Positions 23,912-32,311 of a stretch of 33,696 nucleotides of DNA are shown here, one piece after another (positions within the stretch are counted from its first letter, which is position 1; each line of letters starts with the position of its first letter). A program made the translations under genes and the position numbers. This DNA comes from a virus, in the IMG/VR virus record IMGVR_UViG_3300049810_001425, positions 1 through 33,696 of that record; one strand, written 5' to 3'. The notes under the pieces were generated by a model that searched no databases, had not been told where the DNA came from, and saw only the letters and a program-made list of their open reading frames with translations.

Positions 23912-24829
23912 ATGCCTACAAATGTATATTTTAATCATGCAGTTCAATCAGAACAAAATTTGCATGAAGACTTGGTAGTAGAATCTCTTAGATTCTATGG
24001 ACATGAGTGTTATTACTTACCACGAACAATCGTGGATGAGGATGAACTCTTTGGTGAAGATACAGCATCTAAGTATGGTGATGCATATCAAGTAGAAATG
24101 TACATAGAAAATACCGAAGGATTTGATGGTGAGGGAGACCTACTATCTAAATTTGGTGTAGAGGTAAGAGACCAAGCAACTTTTGTTCTATCAAGAAGAA
24201 CATGGGATAGATTTGTATCATTAGATTCTAACCTTGCAGTAACAACAAGACCCAACGAAGGTGATTTAATTTACTTTCCTCTGGGAAACCAAGTATTTGA
24301 AATAAGATTTGTAGAACATGAGAACCCATTCTACCAGTTGGGTAAACTTAATGTATTCAAACTACAATGTGAAACCTTCGAATACTCACATGAAGAGATT
24401 GATGTCGGTATTGCAGAACTAGATAATATCGAAGACCAATTCTCATATCAAGTATCAATGACACTTGGTGCTGGTTCTGGAGACTTTGTAGTAGGTGAAA
24501 CTGTAACACAAACAGTTGCAACTGGTAAAACTGTATCTGGTAATGTAGTAGATTACTCATCTCAAGGTGCAACTTCTAAAACACTTAAAGTTAATAATAT
24601 TACATTTAGTGATACAGATGTACCAACTGGTAGTACTATGTTTGTATTATCTGCACAAGCAGGTGCTGGTAATATTGTAGGTGCAACTTCTAATGCTACC
24701 AGAGCAATTACAACTGCACCAGACCAATATGCAATGCCTAATGACCCACTTGCAGATAATAAAGACTTTGAAACAGCAGGTTCTAATATCATAGACTTTA
24801 GTGAAAGCAACCCATTTGGAAACCTATAA
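23912..24829 (+). CDS. 14: Neck protein gp14, head completion
   Basis: This encodes 305 residues (T4 gp14: about 256). 'NVYFNHAVQSEQNLHEDLVVES', quoted in overlapping parts, with 'FYGHECYYLPRTIVDEDELFGED' and 'RDQATFVLSRRTWDRF', identify the family. 'GDLIYFPLGNQVFEIRFVEHENPFYQLG' covers the conserved core. A Gly/Thr/Val-rich insert after about residue 185 ('GAGSGDFVVGETVTQT') adds length and is like those of marine T4-like phages. It joins gp13 to finish the head neck. Its stop codon sits inside the TATAAATA motif that precedes the next gene. Confidence 0.93.
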   Translation: MPTNVYFNHAVQSEQNLHEDLVVESLRFYGHECYYLPRTIVDEDELFGEDTASKYGDAYQVEMYIENTEGFDGEGDLLSKFGVEVRDQATFVLSRRTWDRFVSLDSNLAVTTRPNEGDLIYFPLGNQVFEIRFVEHENPFYQLGKLNVFKLQCETFEYSHEEIDVGIAELDNIEDQFSYQVSMTLGAGSGDFVVGETVTQTVATGKTVSGNVVDYSSQGATSKTLKVNNITFSDTDVPTGSTMFVLSAQAGAGNIVGATSNATRAITTAPDQYAMPNDPLADNKDFETAGSNIIDFSESNPFGNL

Positions 24830-24832
24830 ATA
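24825..24832 (+). promoter_or_regulatory. T4-type late promoter abutting a start codon
   Basis: Exact TATAAATA at the end of gene 14. The expected transcription start, 6 bases after the motif, is 24838, which is the A of the next ATG, so the transcript would have no leader. Confidence 0.6.
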
Positions 24833-24837
24833 TAATT

Positions 24838-25086
24838 ATGGCAATATGGTATTTGAATATGTTACAAGAAGATGAAAAAAGAATGAAAGATTTTGACCAA
24901 AAGTATCACGATTATTGGCAAAGTAATCGAAGAGCAGAAGTATATAAAAGTGTTCAAGGACATTGGGGTGTTCGATTCTTCGAAGACAAGATGTGGGTAA
25001 CAGATGAAATATATAAAGGACATAGTGAAGTATATGCAGAATCAGCTGCAGAGAATTATGTATTAGGAATCAAAAATGTTAGGTAA
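24838..25086 (+). CDS. Small conserved protein between genes 14 and 15
   Basis: This encodes 82 residues, rich in Trp, Tyr, Lys and Asp, with 'WYLNMLQEDEKRMKDFDQKYHDYW' (in part) and 'GHWGVRFFEDKMWVTDE'. There is no membrane segment or known motif. It overlaps gene 15 by 11 bases. No Shine-Dalgarno sequence is visible; instead a late promoter abuts the ATG. Its fixed place between the neck genes and the sheath terminator suggests a minor tail or head-tail joining part, or an assembly factor. Confidence 0.68.
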   Translation: MAIWYLNMLQEDEKRMKDFDQKYHDYWQSNRRAEVYKSVQGHWGVRFFEDKMWVTDEIYKGHSEVYAESAAENYVLGIKNVR

Positions 25087-25900
25087 AGCACATTTCTATC
25101 ATGAAGCAATCAAAAGAGCAGTATCAGTATTTGGTACTATGTTCAATGAGATTGATATTCAAAGAGATGTTGATGGGTCAGCAACTCAGAATGTAAGAGT
25201 TCCTTTATCTTATGGCCCTAAACAAAAGTTTATTGCAAGATTAGATTCTGCCGCAGACCTTATGGACAATACAAAGTCAAGGGTTGCAATGACTTTACCA
25301 AGAATTGCATTTGATATTACAGGATTAACATACGATGCAGAAAGAAAACTTGGTAAATTAAAACAGTACAAACTGCATGATAGTAGTGATAATTCAGTTT
25401 TAAGAACACAGTTTGCACCAGTTCCTTATAATATAAACTTTGGTTTATATGTTCTATCAAAGAATACCGAAGATGCATTACAGATTGTAGAACAAATTCT
25501 ACCATTCTTTACACCAGACTTTACAGTTACAATGACTACAGTGCCAGGCACTAATGAGAAAAGGGATGTACCTATTATATTATCAGATGTATCTTATACA
25601 GACGAATACGAAGGAGACTTCCAATCTCGTAGAGTTATTACATGGAATCTAAATTTTGAAATGAAAACATACCTATATGGTTCTATATCATCTTCTGAAA
25701 TTATTAGAGATGTTCGTGCAAGAACCTATATATCAGACGATGGTCAAGTAGACTCGACTGCTGGGAGACAAAGTGAGATTAAACAAGTACCTAATCCAAC
25801 TGGTGCAAGTCCAGAAACAAGTCCACTAAATATAACTGAAACAATAAACTTTTTTGATGGGAATGACTCAGACTATAATACTGATAAAACCAATATTTAA
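25076..25900 (+). CDS. 15: Tail sheath stabiliser and completion protein gp15
   Basis: This encodes 274 residues, almost the T4 length (272). 'FYHEAIKRAVSVFGTMFNEI', 'VRVPLSYGPKQKFIARLD', 'LPRIAFDITGLTYDAERK' and 'NFGLYVLSKNTEDALQIVEQ' followed by 'PFFTPDFTVT' are the family's conserved blocks. In T4 a hexamer of gp15 caps the tail tube and sheath and binds the neck. AGGA lies before the ATG, within the overlap with the preceding gene. The Asp/Asn-rich C-terminal tail ('FFDGNDSDYNTDKTN') is variable. Gene 16 begins 2 bases after the stop. Confidence 0.93.
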   Translation: MLGKAHFYHEAIKRAVSVFGTMFNEIDIQRDVDGSATQNVRVPLSYGPKQKFIARLDSAADLMDNTKSRVAMTLPRIAFDITGLTYDAERKLGKLKQYKLHDSSDNSVLRTQFAPVPYNINFGLYVLSKNTEDALQIVEQILPFFTPDFTVTMTTVPGTNEKRDVPIILSDVSYTDEYEGDFQSRRVITWNLNFEMKTYLYGSISSSEIIRDVRARTYISDDGQVDSTAGRQSEIKQVPNPTGASPETSPLNITETINFFDGNDSDYNTDKTNI

Positions 25901-25902
25901 TT

Positions 25903-26343
25903 ATGAAAAAATCTATAGATGAAAAACTAGATGAACTTCTAGACATCAACAACGAAGCAGAAGAAGTCGTTAAAGAAACCAATAAACAACTCATTCCTAG
26001 GGACTCTGGTGGTCGTTTTGCAGAAAGGAAGGGTGAACAACAGGTTGACTATAAATACACCAGAAACACGCTGTATGGACTTGTAGAGAGGGGTCAAGAT
26101 GCTATTGAAGGAATCCTAGACCTTGCAAAAGAAAGTGAACATCCGCGAACCTATGAGGTCGCAGGACAATTAATTAAAACAGTATCCGAAACATCTGAAA
26201 AGTTATTACAAATACAAAAGATGATGGACGATTTAGAAGATGATAAACCCAAACACCAAACAACAAATCAAAACTTGTTTGTAGGGTCTACTGCTGAATT
26301 GCAGAAACTATTGAAGAAACAGAATGCCGAAACCGAAGAATGA
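25903..26343 (+). CDS. 16: Terminase small subunit gp16
   Basis: This encodes 146 residues (T4: 164). The centre 'YTRNTLYGLVERGQDAIEGI', 'LAKESEHPRTYEVAGQLIKT' and 'SEKLLQIQKMM' is the helical oligomerisation core of T4-type small terminases. The 'PRDSGGRFAERKG' stretch before it is basic. The protein helps gp17 start DNA packaging. It overlaps gene 17 by 20 bases, so the two subunits are translated together. Confidence 0.92.
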   Translation: MKKSIDEKLDELLDINNEAEEVVKETNKQLIPRDSGGRFAERKGEQQVDYKYTRNTLYGLVERGQDAIEGILDLAKESEHPRTYEVAGQLIKTVSETSEKLLQIQKMMDDLEDDKPKHQTTNQNLFVGSTAELQKLLKKQNAETEE

Positions 26344-27925
26344 AGGATATCTAGGTAATTCCCAAGTAAAAAGAAGTGGGGTTGCCGAAGAATGGGATGA
26401 CCAAAAGGTTCAAGAGTATTTAAGATGTACTCGTGACCCAGCTTATTTCATATCAAAATACATAAAAATCATATCACTAGATGAGGGGTTAGTACCATTC
26501 AAACTCTATGAATATCAAGAAAATCTTATTAATCACTTTAATGATAACAGGTTTAACATTGTCCTTGCCTGTAGACAATCTGGAAAGTCAATCACAGTAT
26601 GTGCCTACCTTCTTTGGTATCTCTTGTTCCACCCAGAACAAACAGTGGCCATACTTGCAAACAAAGGTGCTACAGCAAGAGAGATGTTATCTCGTATAAC
26701 AACCATGTTGGAAAATGTACCATTCTTTTTACAGCCAGGCACTAAAGCACTAAACAAAGGAAGTATTGATTTTGAAAACAATTCTAGAATCCTTGCATCA
26801 GCAACTACTACATCATCGATTCGTGGTTTATCTGTTAACCTTCTTTATCTTGATGAGTTTGCCTTTGTAGAAAATGCAGAACCATTTTATACTGGTACAT
26901 ATCCAGTAATTACATCTGGTAAAAACTCGAAGGTTATTATTACATCTACTGCAAATGGAGTAGGTAATATGTTCCATCGTATCTGGGAATCCTCAGTTAC
27001 AGGGTCAAATGAGTTTGCAAACTACCAAGTTAACTGGAATGATGTGCCAGGCAGAGATGAAAGGTGGAAGGAAACTACCATTGCAAATACATCTGAGTTA
27101 CAGTTTGAACAAGAATTTGGTAATTCGTTCTTAGGAACAGGGAGAACATTAATACCATCTAATGTAATTTTAGGACTAATGTCTGAAAATCCTCAAGAAT
27201 TATATGGTCAATGTAGGGTTTATAAAAAACCTAAACCCCATCATGAGTATATAATGACTGTTGATGTTGCAGAAGGTAAAGGATTAGACTACTCAACATT
27301 TACTATATTTGATATACATGATGGTAATATGTTTGAACAAGTATGTACATTTAGAGATAATATGATATCTCCTATGTTATTACCAGATATATGTGCAAAA
27401 TATGGTAAGTTATATAACGATGCACTTATTATCGTAGAGAATAATAATCAAGGTACAATGGTATGTAGAGAGTTATATTACGAACTAGAATATGAAAATA
27501 TGTTCATGACTAGTTCTGTAAAAGCAGATGGAATAGGAGTTAGAATGACCAAGAAGGTCAAAGCACAGGGATGTGCAGCTCTTAGAGAGATAATGGAAGA
27601 GAATAAACTCTATATAAGAGACTCAGACACTATCCAAGAGTTTGCAACCTTTGTATCAAAAGGACAATCTTGGCAAGCAGATGGTGGTTGTCATGACGAT
27701 ATGGTGATGAATTGTGTTATGTTTGCATGGTTTGTTAGTACACCATTGTTTAAAGATATGTCAAGTGCAGACTTAAAATCTATGTTATATGCAGAAAAAC
27801 AAAAAGAAATTGAAGACGATATAGTCCCAATAGGTATTATAGGTACTGGTCATGATAAGTTATTCAAAGAAGGTGGAGATGTTTGGACAGTTGTGGATAA
27901 TGATGACACTTATGGGACTTTTTAA
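26324..27925 (+). CDS. 17: Terminase large subunit gp17
   Basis: This encodes 533 residues (T4: 610). ATPase domain: Walker A 'CRQSGKS' at 83-89, Walker B 'LLYLDE' at 173-178, and a 'TSTANG' coupling motif near 208-212. Nuclease domain: D314 in 'MTVDVAEGKGLDYS', E372 in 'IVENNNQG' and D458-D459 in 'CHDDMVMNCVMFAW', the metal-binding acidic residues. It is the packaging motor that translocates and cuts concatemeric DNA at the portal. All key residues are present, so the enzyme looks intact. The end overlaps a possible 37-residue frame. Confidence 0.96.
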   Translation: MPKPKNEGYLGNSQVKRSGVAEEWDDQKVQEYLRCTRDPAYFISKYIKIISLDEGLVPFKLYEYQENLINHFNDNRFNIVLACRQSGKSITVCAYLLWYLLFHPEQTVAILANKGATAREMLSRITTMLENVPFFLQPGTKALNKGSIDFENNSRILASATTTSSIRGLSVNLLYLDEFAFVENAEPFYTGTYPVITSGKNSKVIITSTANGVGNMFHRIWESSVTGSNEFANYQVNWNDVPGRDERWKETTIANTSELQFEQEFGNSFLGTGRTLIPSNVILGLMSENPQELYGQCRVYKKPKPHHEYIMTVDVAEGKGLDYSTFTIFDIHDGNMFEQVCTFRDNMISPMLLPDICAKYGKLYNDALIIVENNNQGTMVCRELYYELEYENMFMTSSVKADGIGVRMTKKVKAQGCAALREIMEENKLYIRDSDTIQEFATFVSKGQSWQADGGCHDDMVMNCVMFAWFVSTPLFKDMSSADLKSMLYAEKQKEIEDDIVPIGIIGTGHDKLFKEGGDVWTVVDNDDTYGTF

Positions 27926-28013
27926 AATCAAAGAAATACTAAATACTATGGACGAACAACAATTAATGTGGTTCTGTCAGAATAGAAATAAACTTTTTAT
28001 GGGAGAAAACTAA
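27900..28013 (+). CDS. Possible 37-residue gene between terminase and sheath
   Basis: An ATG-started frame overlaps the last 26 bases of gene 17 and ends one base before the ATG of gene 18. It encodes 'MMTLMGLFKIKEILNTMDEQ' followed by 'QLMWFCQNRNKLFMGEN'. ATGs at 27900, 27903 and 27912 are all possible starts. It fills the only notable gap in the 13-20 block, and its tight fit (stop one base before the next ATG) is like the true genes here. Neither function nor family is known; it may be only a leader or spacer. Its last codons contain the GGGAGA ribosome site of gene 18. Confidence 0.4.
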   Translation: MMTLMGLFKIKEILNTMDEQQLMWFCQNRNKLFMGEN

Positions 28014-28014
28014 A

Positions 28015-30045
28015 ATGGCATTTCAAGTATCACCTGGCGTACAAGTCAGAGAAATCGATGTTACAAATGTAGTTCCAGCTATTTCATCAAGTATTGGTGC
28101 ATTCGCTGGTGAATTTAGTTGGGGCCCAGTTGATGAAGTTAGAACTATATCATCCGAGAAGGAATTGGTAGGAGTGTTTGGAGAACCTAAAGACGCAGGT
28201 AGCGATGGTTACAATACTGTACTTGGGAAGAAAGAACACTTTTATTCAGCTGCAAACTTTTTAAAATATGGAAATAATTTAAAAATAGTTCGTGGGCATA
28301 ATGGTATTGCCGCAGGTCAAACTGGGCAAATGCTTAATGCAACAACAGGTTCAGCTGGAATACTAATTAAAAACCCTACACATTACTATGAGTCAAACTA
28401 CCATTCTGGTAGTGCAGCTGGTAGTGCTGGATTATTTTCAGCAAGATGTGTTGGTTCTCTTGGTAATAGTTTAAAAATATCTATGTGTACAAGTGCTAAT
28501 GCATTTCAACAAGCTTCTGTTACTACTGTTTCCGATAGTAGTATTTCAGTAGGTCATACACAAATTACTGTCGCAGATGGTACTAAATTTGTAGTTGGTG
28601 ACTTAATTGCTTTTGCTAATTCAGCAGATGTATACAAAATATCAGCAATATCATCAAATGATATAACATTCCACTTAATCTCAGATAGTTCTCAAGGACT
28701 ACAAGTTGTACCAACTAATGGTTCAAACATTTCTAGAGGGTGGGAATTTGCAAGTAACTTTACTAAAGCTCCTGGCTCTAGTCCAGATGCAATTGCAAAT
28801 AGTTCATCTTTAGATGAAGTACATGTCATTGTTATTGATGAAGATGGTAAGATTACAGGTATACCTGGCGAAATCTTAGAAGTATTTGAAGGTCTTTCAC
28901 AAGCATCAGATGCTAAAGATGCAGAAGGTAACTCTAATTACTATGTTGATAAAATAAGATATAACTCTAATTACATTTTCTGGACAAACCACGATTCAAC
29001 TACATCAGAAGCAGGAAACACATTTGCAGTTGCTGGAGCAGCTTTTGTACAACATACCTTACCTTTAGGTGGGTCTTTGTCACATGGAGTAGATGGATAT
29101 CCTTTATCTTCTGGAGCAAAAAACACAGCAAACACCACATTTTTTGGTGATGCTGAAACTCAAGATGTTGACTTTATAATTGCAGGCCCACTAGATGGGT
29201 ATGCATCTGGTAGTGTAGTATCTACACTTGCAGAAGCAACAACTCAAGCAAATAATTTAATCGCATTATGTGAAGCACGAAAAGATTGCATGGCAGTCAT
29301 TTCACCTCGTAAAGCTGATTGTGTAAACAACAGTGGAAGTGAGTCAACAAGTGTTATTGCATTTGCAGAAACATTAACTTCAAGTTCATATGCAGTAATG
29401 GATAGTGCATGGTGTTATCAGTACGATAAGTACACTGATAATTACTGTTACATACCTTCTTGTTCACATACAGCAGGTGTAATGGCAAGAACTGATTCCG
29501 ATAGGGATGCATGGTTCTCACCAGCAGGATTTAGTAGAGGACAAATTTTAGGTATTACTAAATTATCCTTTAATCCTAATCAATCAGAAAGAGATGCACT
29601 ATATAAGAAGAGAGTAAATCCATTAGTAACATTCCCTGGCCAAGGGACTGTATTGTTTGGAGATAAAACTTTACTTTCGAGTGCAAGTGCATTTGATAGA
29701 ATTAATGTTAGAAGATTATTCATTGTCATGGAGAAAGCAATCGCAACTGCAGCTAAATTCCAATTATTCGAATTTAACGATGCATTTACAAGAGCTCAAT
29801 TTAGAGCAACGATTGAACCTTTCCTAAGACAAGTAAAAGGAAGACGAGGAATAGTAGATTTCCAAGTTGTTTGTGATGACACAAATAACTCACAAGCAAT
29901 TGTGGATGCAAATCAATTCCAAGCGTCTATTTTCGTTAAACCTAATAGAAGTATCAACTTCATCACACTAAACTTCGTTGCAGCTAGGTCTGGTGTAGAA
30001 TTCGAAGAAGTATATGGTGCAACTAATACCCAGTATGGAAACTAA
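28015..30045 (+). CDS. 18: Contractile tail sheath protein gp18
   Basis: This encodes 676 residues (T4: 659). The start 'SPGVQVREIDVTNVVPA' and 'GAFAGEFSWGPVDEV' and the C-terminal domain with 'GQILGITKLSFNPNQSERDALYKKRVN', quoted in part, 'FGDKTLLS', 'FDRINVRRLFIVMEKAI' and 'FNDAFTRAQFRATIEPFLR' are typical of T4-type sheaths. The middle (about residues 150-290) is the variable outer domain. The protein forms rings around the tube and contracts on infection. GGGAGA lies about 8 bases before the ATG. It contains a hydrophobic centre near 'CDDTNNSQAIVDANQFQA', where subunits interlock by strand exchange in the family. Confidence 0.96.
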   Translation: MAFQVSPGVQVREIDVTNVVPAISSSIGAFAGEFSWGPVDEVRTISSEKELVGVFGEPKDAGSDGYNTVLGKKEHFYSAANFLKYGNNLKIVRGHNGIAAGQTGQMLNATTGSAGILIKNPTHYYESNYHSGSAAGSAGLFSARCVGSLGNSLKISMCTSANAFQQASVTTVSDSSISVGHTQITVADGTKFVVGDLIAFANSADVYKISAISSNDITFHLISDSSQGLQVVPTNGSNISRGWEFASNFTKAPGSSPDAIANSSSLDEVHVIVIDEDGKITGIPGEILEVFEGLSQASDAKDAEGNSNYYVDKIRYNSNYIFWTNHDSTTSEAGNTFAVAGAAFVQHTLPLGGSLSHGVDGYPLSSGAKNTANTTFFGDAETQDVDFIIAGPLDGYASGSVVSTLAEATTQANNLIALCEARKDCMAVISPRKADCVNNSGSESTSVIAFAETLTSSSYAVMDSAWCYQYDKYTDNYCYIPSCSHTAGVMARTDSDRDAWFSPAGFSRGQILGITKLSFNPNQSERDALYKKRVNPLVTFPGQGTVLFGDKTLLSSASAFDRINVRRLFIVMEKAIATAAKFQLFEFNDAFTRAQFRATIEPFLRQVKGRRGIVDFQVVCDDTNNSQAIVDANQFQASIFVKPNRSINFITLNFVAARSGVEFEEVYGATNTQYGN

Positions 30046-30055
30046 GGAGTAAGAC

Positions 30056-30553
30056 ATGGCAACTATAGATGAATTTAAGTCGCAGTTGATAGCTGGTGGA
30101 GTTCGTTCCAACAGATTTAAAGTCTTTGTACCTAGAATGGGTGAGAACATAGAATTTATGTGCAAAACTGCCGCAATTCCTGGCTCAACCCTTCCAGTAG
30201 TCGAAGTACCTTTTAGAGGTCATAGACTTAAAATTGCTGGGGATAGGACTTTCGAAGATTGGACAATTACAGTAATCAACGATGTAAACTTTACTGCTAG
30301 AACAGCAGTAGAACAATGGATGGAAAGCATACAAGAATTAGATAGTGGTGTTGGTGCAACTGACCTAGAATATCTAGTTTCAAGAGCAACTATATCTCAA
30401 TTAAATAGGGATGACAGTATTATTGCAACATATGAGTTGTATAATATGTACCCTCAAACAGTAGCACAAATTGATTTATCATATGATACTGCTGATGAGA
30501 TACAGACTTTTGATGTAACATTCAGTTATTCTCACTGGGAAAGAACTCTTTAA
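30056..30553 (+). CDS. 19: Tail tube protein gp19
   Basis: This encodes 165 residues (T4: 163). 'IDEFKSQLIAGGVRSNRF', 'CKTAAIPGSTLPVVEVPFRG', 'DRTFEDWTITVINDVNFTAR' and 'ELYNMYPQTVAQIDLSYD' are standard tube-protein blocks. Hexamers stack inside the sheath to make the DNA channel. AAGGAG lies 6 bases before the ATG, a strong site in line with a highly expressed product. The stop codon is in the loop of a terminator-like hairpin. Confidence 0.96.
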   Translation: MATIDEFKSQLIAGGVRSNRFKVFVPRMGENIEFMCKTAAIPGSTLPVVEVPFRGHRLKIAGDRTFEDWTITVINDVNFTARTAVEQWMESIQELDSGVGATDLEYLVSRATISQLNRDDSIIATYELYNMYPQTVAQIDLSYDTADEIQTFDVTFSYSHWERTL

Positions 30554-30562
30554 TTAGAGTTC
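30543..30562 (+). terminator. Terminator-like hairpin after gene 19
   Basis: GAACTCT (30543-30549) pairs perfectly with AGAGTTC (30556-30562) around a 6-base loop that contains part of the gene 19 stop region. A pyrimidine-rich CTTCTTTA follows. The stem is only moderately GC-rich and the T-run is broken, so it may be a weak terminator or an RNA 3' end stabiliser. Confidence 0.42.
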
Positions 30563-30574
30563 CTTCTTTAGTGT

Positions 30575-30582
30575 TATAAATA
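30575..30582 (+). promoter_or_regulatory. T4-type late promoter abutting gene 20
   Basis: Exact TATAAATA, 6 bases before the ATG of gene 20. The expected start at 30588 or 30589 leaves essentially no leader, and no Shine-Dalgarno sequence is visible. Confidence 0.65.
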
Positions 30583-30588
30583 TATATT

Positions 30589-32115
30589 ATGGAAATATTT
30601 GGATTTGAAATAAAGAGGAAAGACGCAGAGGAACTAGCACCATCCTTTGTTGCTCCTATTAATGACGATGGAGCTCAAGTTTTAGAAGTTGGGCAAGGTG
30701 GTTATGCAATAGGTGGCGGAATGGCCCAAGGGACATTCGTAGACATGGAAGGTGGAATTAAGTCTGAACAAGACTTGATTCTAAGATACCGAACAATGTC
30801 ATTGATACCAGAGGTTGATATGGCAATTGACGATATCGTTCAAGAAGCAATTTCTTCTAATGATTTAGATGCACAGGTTGGTATCAATCTAGATGCAACT
30901 AAACTTTCAGATTCAATTAAATCCAAGGTTAGGGATGAATTCTCAGAGGTCTTACGACTTTTGAGATTCAACCAGACCTCTTCTGAAATATTCAGAAAGT
31001 GGTATGTAGATGGAAGGATGTACTTCCACTTACTAGTCGACCCAAAGAGTCCTAAAAAAGGTATCGTTGGGTTAAGAATGATTGACCCTCTTCAAATGAA
31101 AAAGGTCAGAGAAGTTAGTAAGAAAAAAGATAAGAATGGTGTAGAAATTGTAGACAAAGTAAAAGAGTTCTACACTTATAATCAAAGTGGTTTTGAGAAA
31201 AACCAGTCCTATGGTGGACAGGGTGGTCAGACCCTTATGATATCACCAGATGCAGTTGTTTACACTACCTCTGGAATGATGGATGCAAACAGACGAAACA
31301 TCATCGGTTATATGCACAAAGGATTGAAAGCAGCTAACCAATTAAGAATGATGGAAGATGCACTTGTTATTTACAGAATATCAAGAGCTCCAGAAAGAAG
31401 AATATTCTACATTGATGTAGGTAATCTTCCGAAGGCAAAAGCAGAACAGTATCTTGCAGATACTATGACTAGATATAAGAATAAACTAGTCTACAATGCA
31501 GATACAGGTGAAGTCAGAGATGATAGAAAACATATGAGTATGTTGGAAGATTTCTGGTTACCAAGAAGAGAAGGTGGAAGAGGAACAGAGATTACCACCT
31601 TGCCTGGCGGTCAGAACCTAGGTGAAATAGAAGATATTATATACTTCCAAAGAAAACTGTTCCGAAGTTTAAATGTACCTATCTCTAGGTTAGAAACTGA
31701 AAGTGGTTTCTCTTTAGGTAGGACAACTGAGATATCAAGAGATGAGGTTAAGTTCTCAAGATTTGTAGATAGACTCAGAATGAAGTTTAGTAGTATGTTT
31801 ATGGATATATTACGAACTCAGTTGGCACTGAAAGGAATTATGCCAATTGAAGAATGGGAACTTGAGAAAGAGAACATTAGGTTCGATTATCAAAAAGATT
31901 CTCATTTTGTAGAAATGAAGGATGCTGAAATCTTAAGAGAAAGGGTAACTTCATTAAGGGAGTTGGATGAGTTTGTTGGTAAATACTATTCTCAACAATG
32001 GATTAGAAAGAATGTTCTTAGACAATCCGAAGAAGAAATAGAAATGATTGATGGACAAATCGAAGACGAAAAAAATAACGAAGATGGGGAAGGAGAGGAC
32101 TCCTTTGACATGTAA
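30589..32115 (+). CDS. 20: Portal vertex protein gp20
   Basis: This encodes 508 residues (T4: 524). 'RYRTMSLIPEVDMAIDDIVQEAI' (in part), 'FRKWYVDGRMYFHLLVD', 'GLRMIDPLQMKKVREV', 'EDALVIYRISRAPERRIFYIDVGN' (in part), 'LPKAKAEQYL' and 'TLPGGQNLGEIEDIIYFQ' identify the T4 portal. The dodecamer forms the unique head vertex, starts prohead assembly and docks gp17. The C-terminal tail is very acidic ('DGQIEDEKNNEDGEGEDS'). Genes 67, 68, 21 and 22 follow in T4 order. It has a late promoter at its ATG and no ribosome site. Confidence 0.96.
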   Translation: MEIFGFEIKRKDAEELAPSFVAPINDDGAQVLEVGQGGYAIGGGMAQGTFVDMEGGIKSEQDLILRYRTMSLIPEVDMAIDDIVQEAISSNDLDAQVGINLDATKLSDSIKSKVRDEFSEVLRLLRFNQTSSEIFRKWYVDGRMYFHLLVDPKSPKKGIVGLRMIDPLQMKKVREVSKKKDKNGVEIVDKVKEFYTYNQSGFEKNQSYGGQGGQTLMISPDAVVYTTSGMMDANRRNIIGYMHKGLKAANQLRMMEDALVIYRISRAPERRIFYIDVGNLPKAKAEQYLADTMTRYKNKLVYNADTGEVRDDRKHMSMLEDFWLPRREGGRGTEITTLPGGQNLGEIEDIIYFQRKLFRSLNVPISRLETESGFSLGRTTEISRDEVKFSRFVDRLRMKFSSMFMDILRTQLALKGIMPIEEWELEKENIRFDYQKDSHFVEMKDAEILRERVTSLRELDEFVGKYYSQQWIRKNVLRQSEEEIEMIDGQIEDEKNNEDGEGEDSFDM

Positions 32116-32128
32116 GAGGTAAAATATT

Positions 32129-32311
32129 ATGGCAAGAGAAGATGTTAAAAAAGTAATAGATTCAATTGAAGCAGGTGATAATGTTAGTGCATCTAACGCT
32201 TTTAGTTCAGCTATGGTTGATAAACAAAAAGAAGCAATCGATACTAAAAGATTGGATGTTCAACTGGATTGGTTAAACAAACAGGAACAACCAGCAAATG
32301 AAGAAGTTTAA
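32129..32311 (+). CDS. 67: Prohead core protein, gp67-like
   Basis: This encodes 60 residues (T4 gp67: 80). It has the composition and position of the prohead internal protein: 'REDVKKVIDSIEAGDNVSAS' then 'FSSAMVDKQKEAID', a short charged helix-rich chain directly after gene 20. Core proteins of this kind are packed inside the prohead and degraded by gp21. Assignment rests mostly on gene order and the 'I..G....A...F...M..K' pattern seen in marine T4-like phages. AGAGG precedes the ATG. It overlaps the next gene by 14 bases. Confidence 0.7.
   Translation: MAREDVKKVIDSIEAGDNVSASNAFSSAMVDKQKEAIDTKRLDVQLDWLNKQEQPANEEV

Noticed and set aside
26050-26057. Exact TATAAATA inside gene 16
   Set aside because: It encodes conserved residues in mid-gene, and such octamers are expected by chance in AT-rich DNA; no gap or leader follows.
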